Notes under the pieces: model-generated | Database searches by the model: none | Told to the model about the DNA's origin: nothing | The model's input: only the letters and a program-made list of their open reading frames with translations | Shown here: one piece after another, positions 16,519-24,243 of the stretch | Layout: every line of letters starts with the position of its first letter | How positions within the stretch are numbered: position 1 is the first letter of the stretch | Program-made: the position numbers and the translations under genes | Source: Streptomyces sp. NBC_01304 | GTDB taxonomy: Bacteria > Actinomycetota > Actinomycetes > Streptomycetales > Streptomycetaceae | Direction of reading: 5' to 3' | Length of the DNA stretch: 64,000 bases | Assembly: GCF_035975855.1 (NCBI RefSeq) | Contig: NZ_CP109055.1 | Location: 4,092,001 to 4,156,000 of the forward strand

Positions 16519-17484
16519 ATGCGCGCACTCCTCGTGGTCAACCCGGCAGCCACCACCACCAGTGCCCGCACCCGGGACGTACTGATCCACGCACTGGCCA
16601 GCGAGATGAAGCTCGAGGCTGTCACCACCGAGTACCGCGGCCACGCCCGCGACCTCGGCCGGCAGGCCGCCGAGAGCAAGGACATCGAGCTGGTCGTCGC
16701 CCTCGGCGGCGACGGCACGGTCAACGAGGTCGTGAACGGCCTCCTCCACCACGGCCCGCGCGAGAACCTGCCCGGCTTCGCGGTCGTCCCCGGCGGCTCC
16801 ACCAACGTCTTCGCCCGCGCCCTCGGCCTGCCCAACGACCCGGTCGAGGCCACCGGAGCCCTGCTCGACGCGCTCCGGAGCGGCAGTCAACGAACGGTCG
16901 GGCTCGGCCTCGCGGCCGGCACACCCGGCACCGACGACGAAGCGGTCCCCGAGCGCTGGTTCACCTTCTGCGCGGGCTTCGGCTTCGACGCGGGAGTCGT
17001 GGGCCGGGTCGAACAGCAGCGGGAACGCGGCAAGCGCTCGACCCATGCGCTGTACGTGCGTCAGGTGGTCCGGCAGTTCCTCGAGGAACCCAACCGCCGG
17101 CACGGCCTGGTCACCCTGGAGCGCCCCGGCGAGGACCCGGTGGACGACCTGGTGATGTCGATAGTCTGCAACACCTCTCCCTGGAGCTACCTGGGCAATC
17201 GCCCCTTGTACGCCTCCCCGCAGGCCTCCTTCGACACCGGCCTCGACGTGCTCGGTCTGCGCAAACTGACCACCCCCGCGGTGACCCGTTACGCGACGCA
17301 GCTGCTCACTTCGACCCCCGAGCGCGGACCTCAGGGCAAGCACGCGGTCACGCTGCATGACCTGACGGACTTCACCTTGCAATCAAAGGCCCCACTGCCC
17401 TTCCAGATGGACGGTGACCACCTGGGGCTGCGTACGAGCGTGACGTTCACAGGCGTACGCCGCGCACTGCGTGTGATTGTGTGA
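16519..17484 (+). CDS. Diacylglycerol kinase family lipid kinase
   Basis: A 321-residue protein with the DAGK catalytic layout: RALLVVNPAATTTSARTRD at the start, the nucleotide-binding VVALGGDGTVNEVVNGL, the second Gly loop VVPGGSTNVFARALGLP, and a C-terminal all-beta half ending PFQMDGDHLG. It should phosphorylate a lipid diol (diacylglycerol or sphingoid-like) from ATP at the membrane. It lies upstream of wblE, as in S. coelicolor, with its own terminator in between. Confidence 0.9.
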   Translation: MRALLVVNPAATTTSARTRDVLIHALASEMKLEAVTTEYRGHARDLGRQAAESKDIELVVALGGDGTVNEVVNGLLHHGPRENLPGFAVVPGGSTNVFARALGLPNDPVEATGALLDALRSGSQRTVGLGLAAGTPGTDDEAVPERWFTFCAGFGFDAGVVGRVEQQRERGKRSTHALYVRQVVRQFLEEPNRRHGLVTLERPGEDPVDDLVMSIVCNTSPWSYLGNRPLYASPQASFDTGLDVLGLRKLTTPAVTRYATQLLTSTPERGPQGKHAVTLHDLTDFTLQSKAPLPFQMDGDHLGLRTSVTFTGVRRALRVIV

Positions 17485-17511
17485 GTGGAAGGGCCTAAAG
17501 TCCTTTCACTC
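17483..17511 (+). terminator. Hairpin after the lipid kinase gene
   Basis: GAGTGGAAGG (17483-17492) pairs with CCTTTCACTC (17502-17511) with one G-U pair; the first arm overlaps the last codon region of the kinase gene. Confidence 0.6.
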
Positions 17512-17802
17512 GAACGTTTAGACCAGGGTCCACCCCATGGAAGTACGGCTGTGAGGCAGTCGACACCGAGGAATCAAAAAAAACTTTCCAGAAGGGGTTG
17601 TATCCGCAGCCGAGGTTTGCGAATCTCTTCTTGGCGCTCGACGCGGCCCGCAACACCGGCCCCACAGAGAGTCCGAATCCTCCTCCACATCACAGGACCT
17701 TCACCAGGTAACTGGCAGTCGGCCCTTCCCTTGCGGAGGGATTCGTGAAAGCGTTCACATTCACAAGCAACCTGCATGTAATACCAAAGAGAGGTAGCAG
17801 CC
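17512..17802 (+). other. Long untranslated leader/promoter region of wblE
   Basis: About 290 bases without a gene. It holds an A-rich tract around 17574-17583 unusual for this genome, and AGAGAGG before the wblE ATG. No promoter call is made. Confidence 0.4.
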
Positions 17803-18060
17803 ATGGACTGGCGTCACAACGCCATTTGCCGCGAAGAAGACCCCGAGCTCTTCTTCCCCATCGGCAACACCGGTCCTGCGCTGCTGCAGATCGAGGAAGC
17901 CAAGGCCGTCTGCCGCCGCTGCCCCGTTGTGGAGCAGTGCCTGCAGTGGGCGCTCGAGTCCGGCCAGGACTCCGGCGTCTGGGGTGGCCTCAGCGAGGAC
18001 GAGCGCCGCGCAATGAAGCGCCGCGCCGCTCGCAACCGGGCGCGCAACGCGAGCGCCTGA
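17803..18060 (+). CDS. wblE: WhiB-family iron-sulfur transcription factor WblE (WhiB1-like)
   Basis: An 85-residue Wbl protein. The four Fe-S cysteines are C9, C37, C40 and C46 (CRRCPVVEQC), followed by the GVWGG turn and a basic C-terminal tail RRAMKRRAARNRARN that contacts DNA. Wbl proteins carry a [4Fe-4S] cluster sensitive to nitric oxide or oxygen and usually bind the main sigma factor. Synteny with an adjacent PdtaS-like kinase matches mycobacterial whiB1-pdtaS. ATG at 17803 with an AGAGAGG site is clear. Confidence 0.93.
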   Translation: MDWRHNAICREEDPELFFPIGNTGPALLQIEEAKAVCRRCPVVEQCLQWALESGQDSGVWGGLSEDERRAMKRRAARNRARNASA

Positions 18061-18165
18061 AGCCCCAACGAGCCTGAGCCCGGCGGCGCGTACGGCTGGT
18101 ACGCATCTCCCGCCCCCGAGCCGCAGCGCGCAGTACCCCCGATGCGCATAGCAACGTGAGCCTTG

Positions 18166-18194
18166 AGCCCCGGACCGCAGTAAGGTCCGGGGCT
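18166..18194 (+). terminator. wblE terminator hairpin
   Basis: AGCCCCGGACC (18166-18176) pairs exactly with GGTCCGGGGCT (18184-18194) around a GCAGTAA loop, followed by TACTGCTGTT. It lies between the convergent wblE and histidine kinase genes. Confidence 0.75.
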
Positions 18195-18310
18195 TACTGC
18201 TGTTCCGGGCCAATTCCCTTTACAGGGCGCTTATTTGTGCACTTGTGCCCGTGATCTTTGTGAATTTGTGCGGGAGTTGACCGGGGCGCTCACCACAGAG
18301 CGCGTACGCC

Positions 18311-19777
18311 CTATTTGTCGTTGCGGACCGGAATGTCGAGCACGACCTGGGTACCGCGCTCGGGCGCCGGGACCATGTCGAAGGTGCCGCCCAACTCGCC
18401 CTCCACCAGGGTGCGGACGATCTGCAGGCCCAGATTGCCGGCCCGCTGCGGGTCGAAGCCCTCGGGCAGGCCCACGCCGTCGTCCTGGACCGTGATGAGG
18501 AGGCGACCGTCCTTGCCGGTGCCGCCGCGGACCGCGGAGACCTCGACGTTGCCCTGATCACCCTCACGGAAGCCGTGCTCCAGGGCATTTTGCAGCACTT
18601 CGGTGAGCACCATGGAGAGCGGTGTGGCGACTTCGGCGTCCAGGATGCCGAAGCGGCCGGTGCGGCGGCCGGTGACCTTGCCCGGTGAGATCTCGGCGAC
18701 CATCGCGAGCACACGGTCCGCGATCTCGTCGAACTCGACCCGCTCGTCCAGATTCTGGGACAGCGTCTCATGGACGATCGCGATCGATCCGACGCGGCGT
18801 ACGGCCTCTTCGAGCGCTTCGCGGCCCTTGTCGGAGTCGATGCGGCGGGCCTGGAGGCGGAGCAGGGCGGCGACCGTCTGCAGATTGTTCTTCACCCGGT
18901 GGTGGATCTCCCGGATGGTGGCGTCCTTGGTGATCAACTCGCGCTCGCGGCGGCGCAGTTCGGTCACATCGCGCGCGAGTACGAGGGAGCCGATGCGGGT
19001 GCCCTTGGGCTTGAGCGGGATGGCGCGGAGCTGGATGACGCAGTCATTGCCCTCGACCTCCGTCTCGCGCGGGGCCCAGCCGCTGGCGAGCTTGACCAGG
19101 GCCTCGTCCACCGGGCCGCGGGACGGGGCGAGTTCGGCGGTCGCCTTGCCGAGGTGGTGGCCGACGAGGTCGGCGGCGAGGCCCAGGCGGTGGTACGCGG
19201 ACAGCGCGTTCGGCGAGGCGTACTGCACCGTGCCGTCCGCGTCCAGGCGGATCAGGCCGTCGCCGACGCGGGGTGAGGCGTCCATGTCGACCTGCTGACC
19301 CGGGAAGGGGAACGATCCTGCGGCGATCATCTGGGCCAGGTCGGAGGCGCTCTGCAGGTAGGTCAGTTCCAGGCGGCTCGGCGTACGCACCGTGAGCAGG
19401 TTGGTGTTGCGCGCGATGACGCCGAGGACGCGGCCCTCGCGGCGTACCGGAATCGACTCGACGCGGACCGGGACCTCCTCGCGCCACTCCGGGTCGCCCT
19501 CGCGCACGATGCGGCCCTCGTCCAGGGCGGCGTCCAGCATGGGGCGGCGGCCGCGCGGGACCAGGTGGCCGACCATGTCGTCCTGGTAGGACGTGGGGCC
19601 GGTGTTGGGGCGCATCTGGGCGACGGAGACATAGCGGGTGCCGTCGCGCGTGGGGACCCACAGGACGAGGTCGGCGAAGGAGAGGTCGGAGAGCAGCTGC
19701 CACTCCGAGACCAGCAGATGGAGCCACTCGAGGTCGGTGTCCCCGAGGGCGGTGTGCTGGCGTACGAGGTCGTTCAT
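18311..19777 (-). CDS. pdtaS: PdtaS-like sensor histidine kinase
   Basis: A 488-residue soluble kinase of the HisKA_2 group. Residues about 1-150 form a GAF-like sensor (SEWQLLSDLSFADLVLWVPT), about 160-290 a PAS domain (LDADGTVQYASPNALSAYHR), then the H-box EIHHRVKNNLQTVAALLRLQ and an HATPase_c domain with ALEHGF (N box) and VQDDGVGLPEGF (G1). No membrane helix, so it senses an internal signal. In mycobacteria this kinase signals to the RNA-binding antiterminator PdtaR; no such regulator is encoded nearby. It is convergent with wblE. ATG at 19777 (MNDLVRQHTALGDTD) is preferred over an upstream frame extension. Confidence 0.88.
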   Translation of the reverse strand: MNDLVRQHTALGDTDLEWLHLLVSEWQLLSDLSFADLVLWVPTRDGTRYVSVAQMRPNTGPTSYQDDMVGHLVPRGRRPMLDAALDEGRIVREGDPEWREEVPVRVESIPVRREGRVLGVIARNTNLLTVRTPSRLELTYLQSASDLAQMIAAGSFPFPGQQVDMDASPRVGDGLIRLDADGTVQYASPNALSAYHRLGLAADLVGHHLGKATAELAPSRGPVDEALVKLASGWAPRETEVEGNDCVIQLRAIPLKPKGTRIGSLVLARDVTELRRRERELITKDATIREIHHRVKNNLQTVAALLRLQARRIDSDKGREALEEAVRRVGSIAIVHETLSQNLDERVEFDEIADRVLAMVAEISPGKVTGRRTGRFGILDAEVATPLSMVLTEVLQNALEHGFREGDQGNVEVSAVRGGTGKDGRLLITVQDDGVGLPEGFDPQRAGNLGLQIVRTLVEGELGGTFDMVPAPERGTQVVLDIPVRNDK

Positions 19778-20134
19778 GGAGGGCACGTGTGCGAGCGTAC
19801 CTGTCGGCTCGGACAAGCCGGTCCCGCGCTCTCGTCAGGGCCCACAAACACCCGCGGGCCGCGGCGCCTGGGAGGGACCCTCAGCCCTACCGGCACCGCA
19901 GCCCGGAGCATTGCCGACCGTCGGGTGTGCGGTCCCGTGCGGTCGGTGGGAGATCTCGGCGCAGTCAGGGCAGAGAGCGCGAGAACCCCGATCCGCCCTT
20001 CTGTGCGGGAAGAGCGGAAGCTTTCTGTACAGCTTTACCTGTGCATTGTGGACTAGACCATTCTCCGATGTCCATGCGTCGGCCGGGGTTTGTTCTTGTT
20101 TCTTTCTCCGAGTCGACGCCGTCCGGGGTCGACT
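19778..20134. other. Gene-free spacer
   Basis: 357 bases between the histidine kinase start and the TetR stop. It holds the kinase promoter region; I see no gene, strong hairpin or repeat. Confidence 0.4.
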
Positions 20135-20806
20135 CTAGGCGCTCACCGGGGCCGGCCATGCCTGCATGGCAAAGTTCGCCACCCGTTCCAGCTCCTGCCG
20201 CGTCGCGCCGTCGCGTGCCTGCTGGGACATTCCTTGCAGAACGGCCCCGCTGTAGCGGGCGAGACCCTGGGCGTCGGCGTCCGCCGGGAGCCCACCGGCG
20301 GCGATGTCCGCGCGGATGCGGCGCTCGAACTCGGCGAGGTTGGCGTTGCGCCGGTCCCGCAGGGACTGCTCGACCTCGGGCGTCGTGCAGTTGGTGGCGG
20401 CATGGATGACCAGGCAGCCGTGCGGGTGGCCGGATTCGGTGTACGCGGTCGCCGCCTCGTGCAGCATGCGCCCTATGGCGGCGCGGGCGGTCGGCTCCTC
20501 GTCGAGGGCGCGGCGGCCGAAGGAGGCGTACCGCGTTCCGTACTCGACGACGACCTCCGCGAACAGGGAGCGCTTGTCGCCGAAGGCCGCGTACAGGCTG
20601 GGCGGGCCGATGCCCATGGCGCGGGTCAGGTCGGCGACCGAGGTGGCCTCGTATCCGCGCTCCCAGAACGTCTCGATCGCTTTCACGAGCGCCGCCTCAC
20701 GGTCGAAGGAGCGGGGGCGGCCGCGCTGCTTCACCGGTTGCCCCACAGGCCGCTCCTCCTGCCGCGTCACGTCCCGGCCCTGGTCAGCGGGCTTCTTCGT
20801 CACCAT
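20135..20806 (-). CDS. TetR/AcrR family repressor of the adjacent SDR gene
   Basis: A 223-residue regulator. After a 30-residue basic lead, the TetR DNA-binding domain reads RSFDREAALVKAIETFWERG, then ATSVADLTRAMGIGPPSLYA and AFGDKRSLFAEVV. The C-terminal ligand domain has ESGHPHGCLVIHAATNC, typical of the YjdC/AcrR_N-type repressors with a TetR_C_33-like domain. It is divergent from an SDR oxidoreductase gene and shares a 94-base control region holding two palindromic operators, so it most likely represses both itself and the SDR gene. Confidence 0.88.
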   Translation of the reverse strand: MVTKKPADQGRDVTRQEERPVGQPVKQRGRPRSFDREAALVKAIETFWERGYEATSVADLTRAMGIGPPSLYAAFGDKRSLFAEVVVEYGTRYASFGRRALDEEPTARAAIGRMLHEAATAYTESGHPHGCLVIHAATNCTTPEVEQSLRDRRNANLAEFERRIRADIAAGGLPADADAQGLARYSGAVLQGMSQQARDGATRQELERVANFAMQAWPAPVSA

Positions 20807-20819
20807 GGAGTGAATTCTA

Positions 20820-20831
20820 TAGCGGGCACTA
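20820..20831. promoter_or_regulatory. TetR operator, near-palindromic copy
   Basis: TAGCGGGCACTA, an imperfect version of the perfect palindrome at 20868. It lies 14 bases before the TetR start codon, where binding would block its own transcription. Confidence 0.6.
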
Positions 20832-20867
20832 GAAAAACGGAGAGGGATCGGGTTACGGTTCTTTCTG

Positions 20868-20879
20868 TAGCGACCGCTA
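20868..20879. promoter_or_regulatory. TetR operator, perfect palindrome
   Basis: TAGCGACCGCTA is an exact 12-base palindrome, 48 bases centre-to-centre from its partner and 21 bases before the SDR start. The same half site TAGCG occurs in both. Confidence 0.65.
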
Positions 20880-20900
20880 GAGAAATAAGGGGGCGTCGCC

Positions 20901-21647
20901 ATGGGCACGCTTGCAGGCAAGACGGCACTGGTCACGGGTGGCAGCCGGGGCATCGGGCGAGGCATCGCGGAGCGCCTCGGGCGCGACGGCGCGCGGGTCG
21001 CCGTGCATTACGGGAGCAATGAGGTGGCCGCGAAGGAGACCGTGGCCGCGATCGAGGCGGCGGGCGGTTCCGCGTTCGCGATCGGGGCGGAGCTCGGGGT
21101 GCCGGGGGACGCGGCTGCGCTGTGGGCGGAGTTCGACAAGCATGCGGACGGGGTCGACGTCCTGGTGAACAACGCGGGCATCGGGCTGTACGGAACGATC
21201 ACGGACGTCCAAGAGGCTGACTACGACCGGGTGTTCGCGGTGAACGCGAAGGCGCCGTTCTTCATCGTCCAGGAGGGGCTCGGCCGGCTCCGGGACGGCG
21301 GACGGATCATCAACATCTCGTCGGGCGTGACCCGGATCGCCTTCCCCATCACGGTGGCGTACTCGATGACGAAGGGCGCGATCAACACGCTTACGCACAC
21401 GCTCGCCAAGGACCTGGGTCCGCGAGGAATCACGGTGAACGCGGTGGCGCCGGGGATCATCGACACCGAGGCACTGGACGGGCTCCCCGCCGAGCAGAAG
21501 ACGGGCATGGCCGCGTACTCTACCTTCAACCGCATAGGCCGGCCCTCGGATGTGGCGGACATCGTGTCCTTCGTGGCGTCGGAGGACGGGCGATGGGTGA
21601 CGGGGCAGGTCATCGATGCGACTGGGGGGTCGGCGTTGGGGGTTTGA
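20901..21647 (+). CDS. SDR family NAD(P)-dependent oxidoreductase
   Basis: A 248-residue classical short-chain dehydrogenase. TGGSRGIG at 13-20 is the cofactor loop, NNAG the structural motif, NISSGVTR holds the catalytic Ser, and YSMTK the Tyr-x3-Lys pair; the C-terminal GRPSDVADIVSFVASEDGRW is typical of FabG-like enzymes. The residue after the first beta strand (HYGSN) suggests NADP(H). It probably reduces a ketone or aldehyde that is also the ligand of the divergent TetR repressor. Confidence 0.9.
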   Translation: MGTLAGKTALVTGGSRGIGRGIAERLGRDGARVAVHYGSNEVAAKETVAAIEAAGGSAFAIGAELGVPGDAAALWAEFDKHADGVDVLVNNAGIGLYGTITDVQEADYDRVFAVNAKAPFFIVQEGLGRLRDGGRIINISSGVTRIAFPITVAYSMTKGAINTLTHTLAKDLGPRGITVNAVAPGIIDTEALDGLPAEQKTGMAAYSTFNRIGRPSDVADIVSFVASEDGRWVTGQVIDATGGSALGV

Positions 21648-21707
21648 GCAAAGGGGGCTCCGGGTGATGGGTGTGCGGGGCAGACGGGCAGACGGGGCAA
21701 AAATCAG

Positions 21708-21765
21708 CCCCTCCGGCGTTTGAGGAGCGGGGGTCCGGGGGCGGCGCCCCCGCGACCTCGACCAG
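21708..21765. repeat. Dispersed palindromic repeat, half copy
   Basis: CAGCCCCTCCGGCGTTTGAG at about 21708 matches the right arm of the palindromes at 24173-24231 and 49415-49466. It is followed by a GGGGGCGGCGCCCCC hairpin. The rest of 21648-22002 is G/C-rich low-complexity sequence (CGACCTCGACC words) with no gene. Confidence 0.6.
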
Positions 21766-22002
21766 GTCGACCACGACCGGGGATCGGGGCCACCCACCAG
21801 GGTCGACCTCGACAGGGACCGGGGCCAGCCCCGAAACTCTCAGCGGTTGCCCCCAACGGGGCCCGGGGCCAAGCCCCGGCAGACCCCGCCCCACCTAGCG
21901 GCCGGCGCAACCGCGTGGTCGACTGGGGTACGCCCCGGCGCAGTCACGCCAGGCCGTGCCGGACGCAGGCCCCATCCCCGCCACCACTCGGGAGGCAGCC
22001 CG

Positions 22003-23073
22003 ATGTCCGCCTCGACACCGGCCCCGCAGAGCGAGCGCCCGGGCCGGATCATGTCCGGCGAGATGGCCGAGCAGCCCGCCGTGCTGCGCCGCATCCTCGA
22101 CAAGGGTGCGCCCAGGATCCGTGCCGTCGCCGGTGAGATCTCCGCCCGCAAGCCGCGCTTCGTCCTGCTCACGGCGCGTGGCACGTCGGACAACGCGGCG
22201 CTGTACGCGAAGTATCTGCTCGAGATCCAACTGGGCCTGCCCTGCGGCCTCGCGTCCATGTCCACCACGACCGCGTACGGCGCCAAGCCGGACCTGCGGG
22301 ACGTCCTCGTCATCACGGTCAGCCAGTCCGGCGGCTCGCCCGACCTGGTCGCCTCGACACAGGCCGCGCGCGAGGCCGGGGCGATCACGCTGGCGGTGAC
22401 CAACAACCCGGATTCGCCGTTGGCCGCGGTCTCCGAGTTCCACATCGACATTCTGGCCGGACCGGAGAAGGCCCTTCCCGCCACCAAGACGTACACCGCT
22501 TCCCTGCTGGCGCTGTATCTCTTCGTCGAGGGGTTGCGGGGCGGCGACGGGGCCGCCGCGCGGGTGCTGCCCGAGCTCGCCGCGGGGCTGCTGGCCCGGC
22601 AGGCGGAGATCAAGCAGCTGGCCTCGCGTTATCGGTTCGCCGAGCGCATGGTCATCACCTCACGCGGCTATGGCTATCCGACCGCGAAGGAGGCGGCGCT
22701 GAAGCTGATGGAGACGAGCTACATCCCCGCGCTGTCCTATTCGGGCGCCGATCTGCTGCACGGGCCGCTGGCCATGGTGGACAACATCTCGCCGGTGATC
22801 GCGGTGGTGACGGACGGCAAGGGCGGGGCCGCGCTGCAGCCGGTGCTTGACCGGCTGCGGGGGCGGGGTGCCGATCTGGTGGTGGTAGGGCCGAAGGCGC
22901 AGGTGGAGCAGGCCTCGGCCGGGTTCGTGCTGCCGAGCGAAGGCGTGCGGGAGGAGTTGCAGCCGATCCTGGAGATCATCCCGCTGCAGCTGCTCGCGTA
23001 CGAGGTGACCATCGCGCGCGGTCAGGATCCGGACGCCCCGCGCGCTCTGGCCAAGGTGACGGAGACCCACTGA
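22003..23073 (+). CDS. SIS-domain sugar isomerase/deaminase (GlmS C-terminal/AgaS-like)
   Basis: A 356-residue protein with two SIS domains and no glutamine-amidotransferase domain. Domain 1 shows LLTARGTSDNAALYAKYLLE and VSQSGGSPDLV; domain 2 shows TSRGYGYPTAKEAALKLMET and SGADLLHGPLAMVD, as in the isomerase half of GlmS. Such stand-alone proteins act as glucosamine-6-phosphate isomerase/deaminases. It lies 187 bases upstream of nagB in the same direction, supporting a role in aminosugar-phosphate use. ATG at 22003 with GGGAGG upstream is clear. Confidence 0.85.
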   Translation: MSASTPAPQSERPGRIMSGEMAEQPAVLRRILDKGAPRIRAVAGEISARKPRFVLLTARGTSDNAALYAKYLLEIQLGLPCGLASMSTTTAYGAKPDLRDVLVITVSQSGGSPDLVASTQAAREAGAITLAVTNNPDSPLAAVSEFHIDILAGPEKALPATKTYTASLLALYLFVEGLRGGDGAAARVLPELAAGLLARQAEIKQLASRYRFAERMVITSRGYGYPTAKEAALKLMETSYIPALSYSGADLLHGPLAMVDNISPVIAVVTDGKGGAALQPVLDRLRGRGADLVVVGPKAQVEQASAGFVLPSEGVREELQPILEIIPLQLLAYEVTIARGQDPDAPRALAKVTETH

Positions 23074-23203
23074 GGCGACTCGCTGAGGCGACCCGCCGAG
23101 AGGACCCGCTGAGGCGCGGTCCGTGAGGTGGCTCGATCCTGCTGACGAGCGGGTATGCGCGAGAGGAGCAATAGCGGGCGCGGGGGCGGCCCAGTTCTGT
23201 TAG

Positions 23204-23219
23204 ATTGGTCTATACCACA
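23204..23219. promoter_or_regulatory. DasR operator (dre) upstream of nagB
   Basis: ATTGGTCTATACCACA contains the near-perfect inverted repeat TGGTCTATACCA and fits the DasR consensus (TGGTCTAGACCA). It lies about 42 bases before the nagB start, in promoter range. Confidence 0.85.
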
Positions 23220-23260
23220 TCTGTGCCCTGGACCCCTCGAACAGATCGGATGGCCCCAGC

Positions 23261-24046
23261 GTGGAAGTTGTCATCGTCCCGGACGCCAAGGCAGGCGGAG
23301 AGCTCATCGCGGAGGCCATGGCCGCCCTGCTGCGCCGCAAGCCCGACGCGCTGCTCGGCGTTGCCACCGGCTCTACCCCGCTGCCCATCTATGAGGCGCT
23401 GACCGCCAAGGTCGCCGCCGGTGACGTGGATGCCTCGCGTGCGCGGATCTGCCAGCTCGACGAGTACGTCGGCCTGCCCGCCGGGCACCCCGAGGCCTAC
23501 CGGGCCACGGTGCTGCGGCAGGTCGTCGAGCCGCTCGGGCTGAGCGAGGCATCGTTCATGGGGCCGGACGGTGGCGCCGAGGACGTGCAGGCCGCGTGCC
23601 TGGCGTACGACAAGGCGCTGGCCGAGGCCGGTGGGGTGGATCTGCAGATCCTGGGGATCGGCACGGACGGGCACATCGGGTTCAACGAGCCCTGCTCGTC
23701 GCTGGCTTCGCGGACGCGGATCAAGACGCTCGTCGAGCAGACGCGGATCGACAATGCGCGGTTCTTCGACAACGACATCGACCAGGTTCCGCATCACGTG
23801 ATCACGCAGGGCATCGGGACGATCCTCGAGGCCCGGCATCTGGTGCTGCTTGCCACGGGTGAGGGCAAGGCGGATGCGGTTGCGCAGACTGTGGAGGGGC
23901 CGATCTCCGCGCTCGTTCCGGCGTCGGCGCTGCAGTTGCATCAGCATGCGACGGTTGTGGTTGATGAGGCTGCTGCGTCCAAGCTGAAGCTTGCGGACTA
24001 CTTCCGGCACGCCTTCGACAACAAGCCTGCTTGGCAGGGTATTTGA
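23261..24046 (+). CDS. nagB: Glucosamine-6-phosphate deaminase NagB
   Basis: A 261-residue enzyme of the usual length. The family blocks are LLGVATGSTPLPIYEAL, ICQLDEYVGLPAGHPEAYRA (catalytic Asp) and LGIGTDGHIGFNEPCSS (catalytic Asp-x-His). It converts glucosamine-6-phosphate to fructose-6-phosphate and ammonia, the exit step from chitin-derived sugars into glycolysis. GTG start at 23261. It is preceded by a DasR operator and is convergent with dasD. Confidence 0.95.
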   Translation: MEVVIVPDAKAGGELIAEAMAALLRRKPDALLGVATGSTPLPIYEALTAKVAAGDVDASRARICQLDEYVGLPAGHPEAYRATVLRQVVEPLGLSEASFMGPDGGAEDVQAACLAYDKALAEAGGVDLQILGIGTDGHIGFNEPCSSLASRTRIKTLVEQTRIDNARFFDNDIDQVPHHVITQGIGTILEARHLVLLATGEGKADAVAQTVEGPISALVPASALQLHQHATVVVDEAAASKLKLADYFRHAFDNKPAWQGI

Positions 24047-24113
24047 GGCCTCCGGCCTCGCCGCTGGGCGTTGGACGCCGGGTTCCCGTGGGTGGGGGCT
24101 CGGCGTCTTTTTG

Positions 24114-24231
24114 TTCCCCACCCCACCCCTTCCCGTAAGGCTGCCGCCGGCTTCAACGACTGTCACTGATGTCCTCAAACGCCGGACGGGCTGATTCATC
24201 AGAGATGAATCAGCCCGTCCGGCGTTTGAGG
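24114..24231. repeat. Dispersed palindromic element acting as bidirectional terminator
   Basis: A perfect 27-base inverted repeat: left arm 24173-24199 (starting CCTCAAACGCCGGACGGG), loop CAGAG, right arm 24205-24231. It is preceded at 24118-24160 by CCCACCCCTTCCCGTAAGG and GCTGCCGCCGGCTTCAA words that recur in the element at 49370-49503. It sits between the convergent nagB and dasD stops. Confidence 0.85.
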
Positions 24232-24243
24232 CCCCTGGGGCTC

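Noticed and set aside
17515..17540. DasR-like half site TTTAGACCAGGGTC upstream of wblE
   Set aside because: Only one half matches; no inverted partner.
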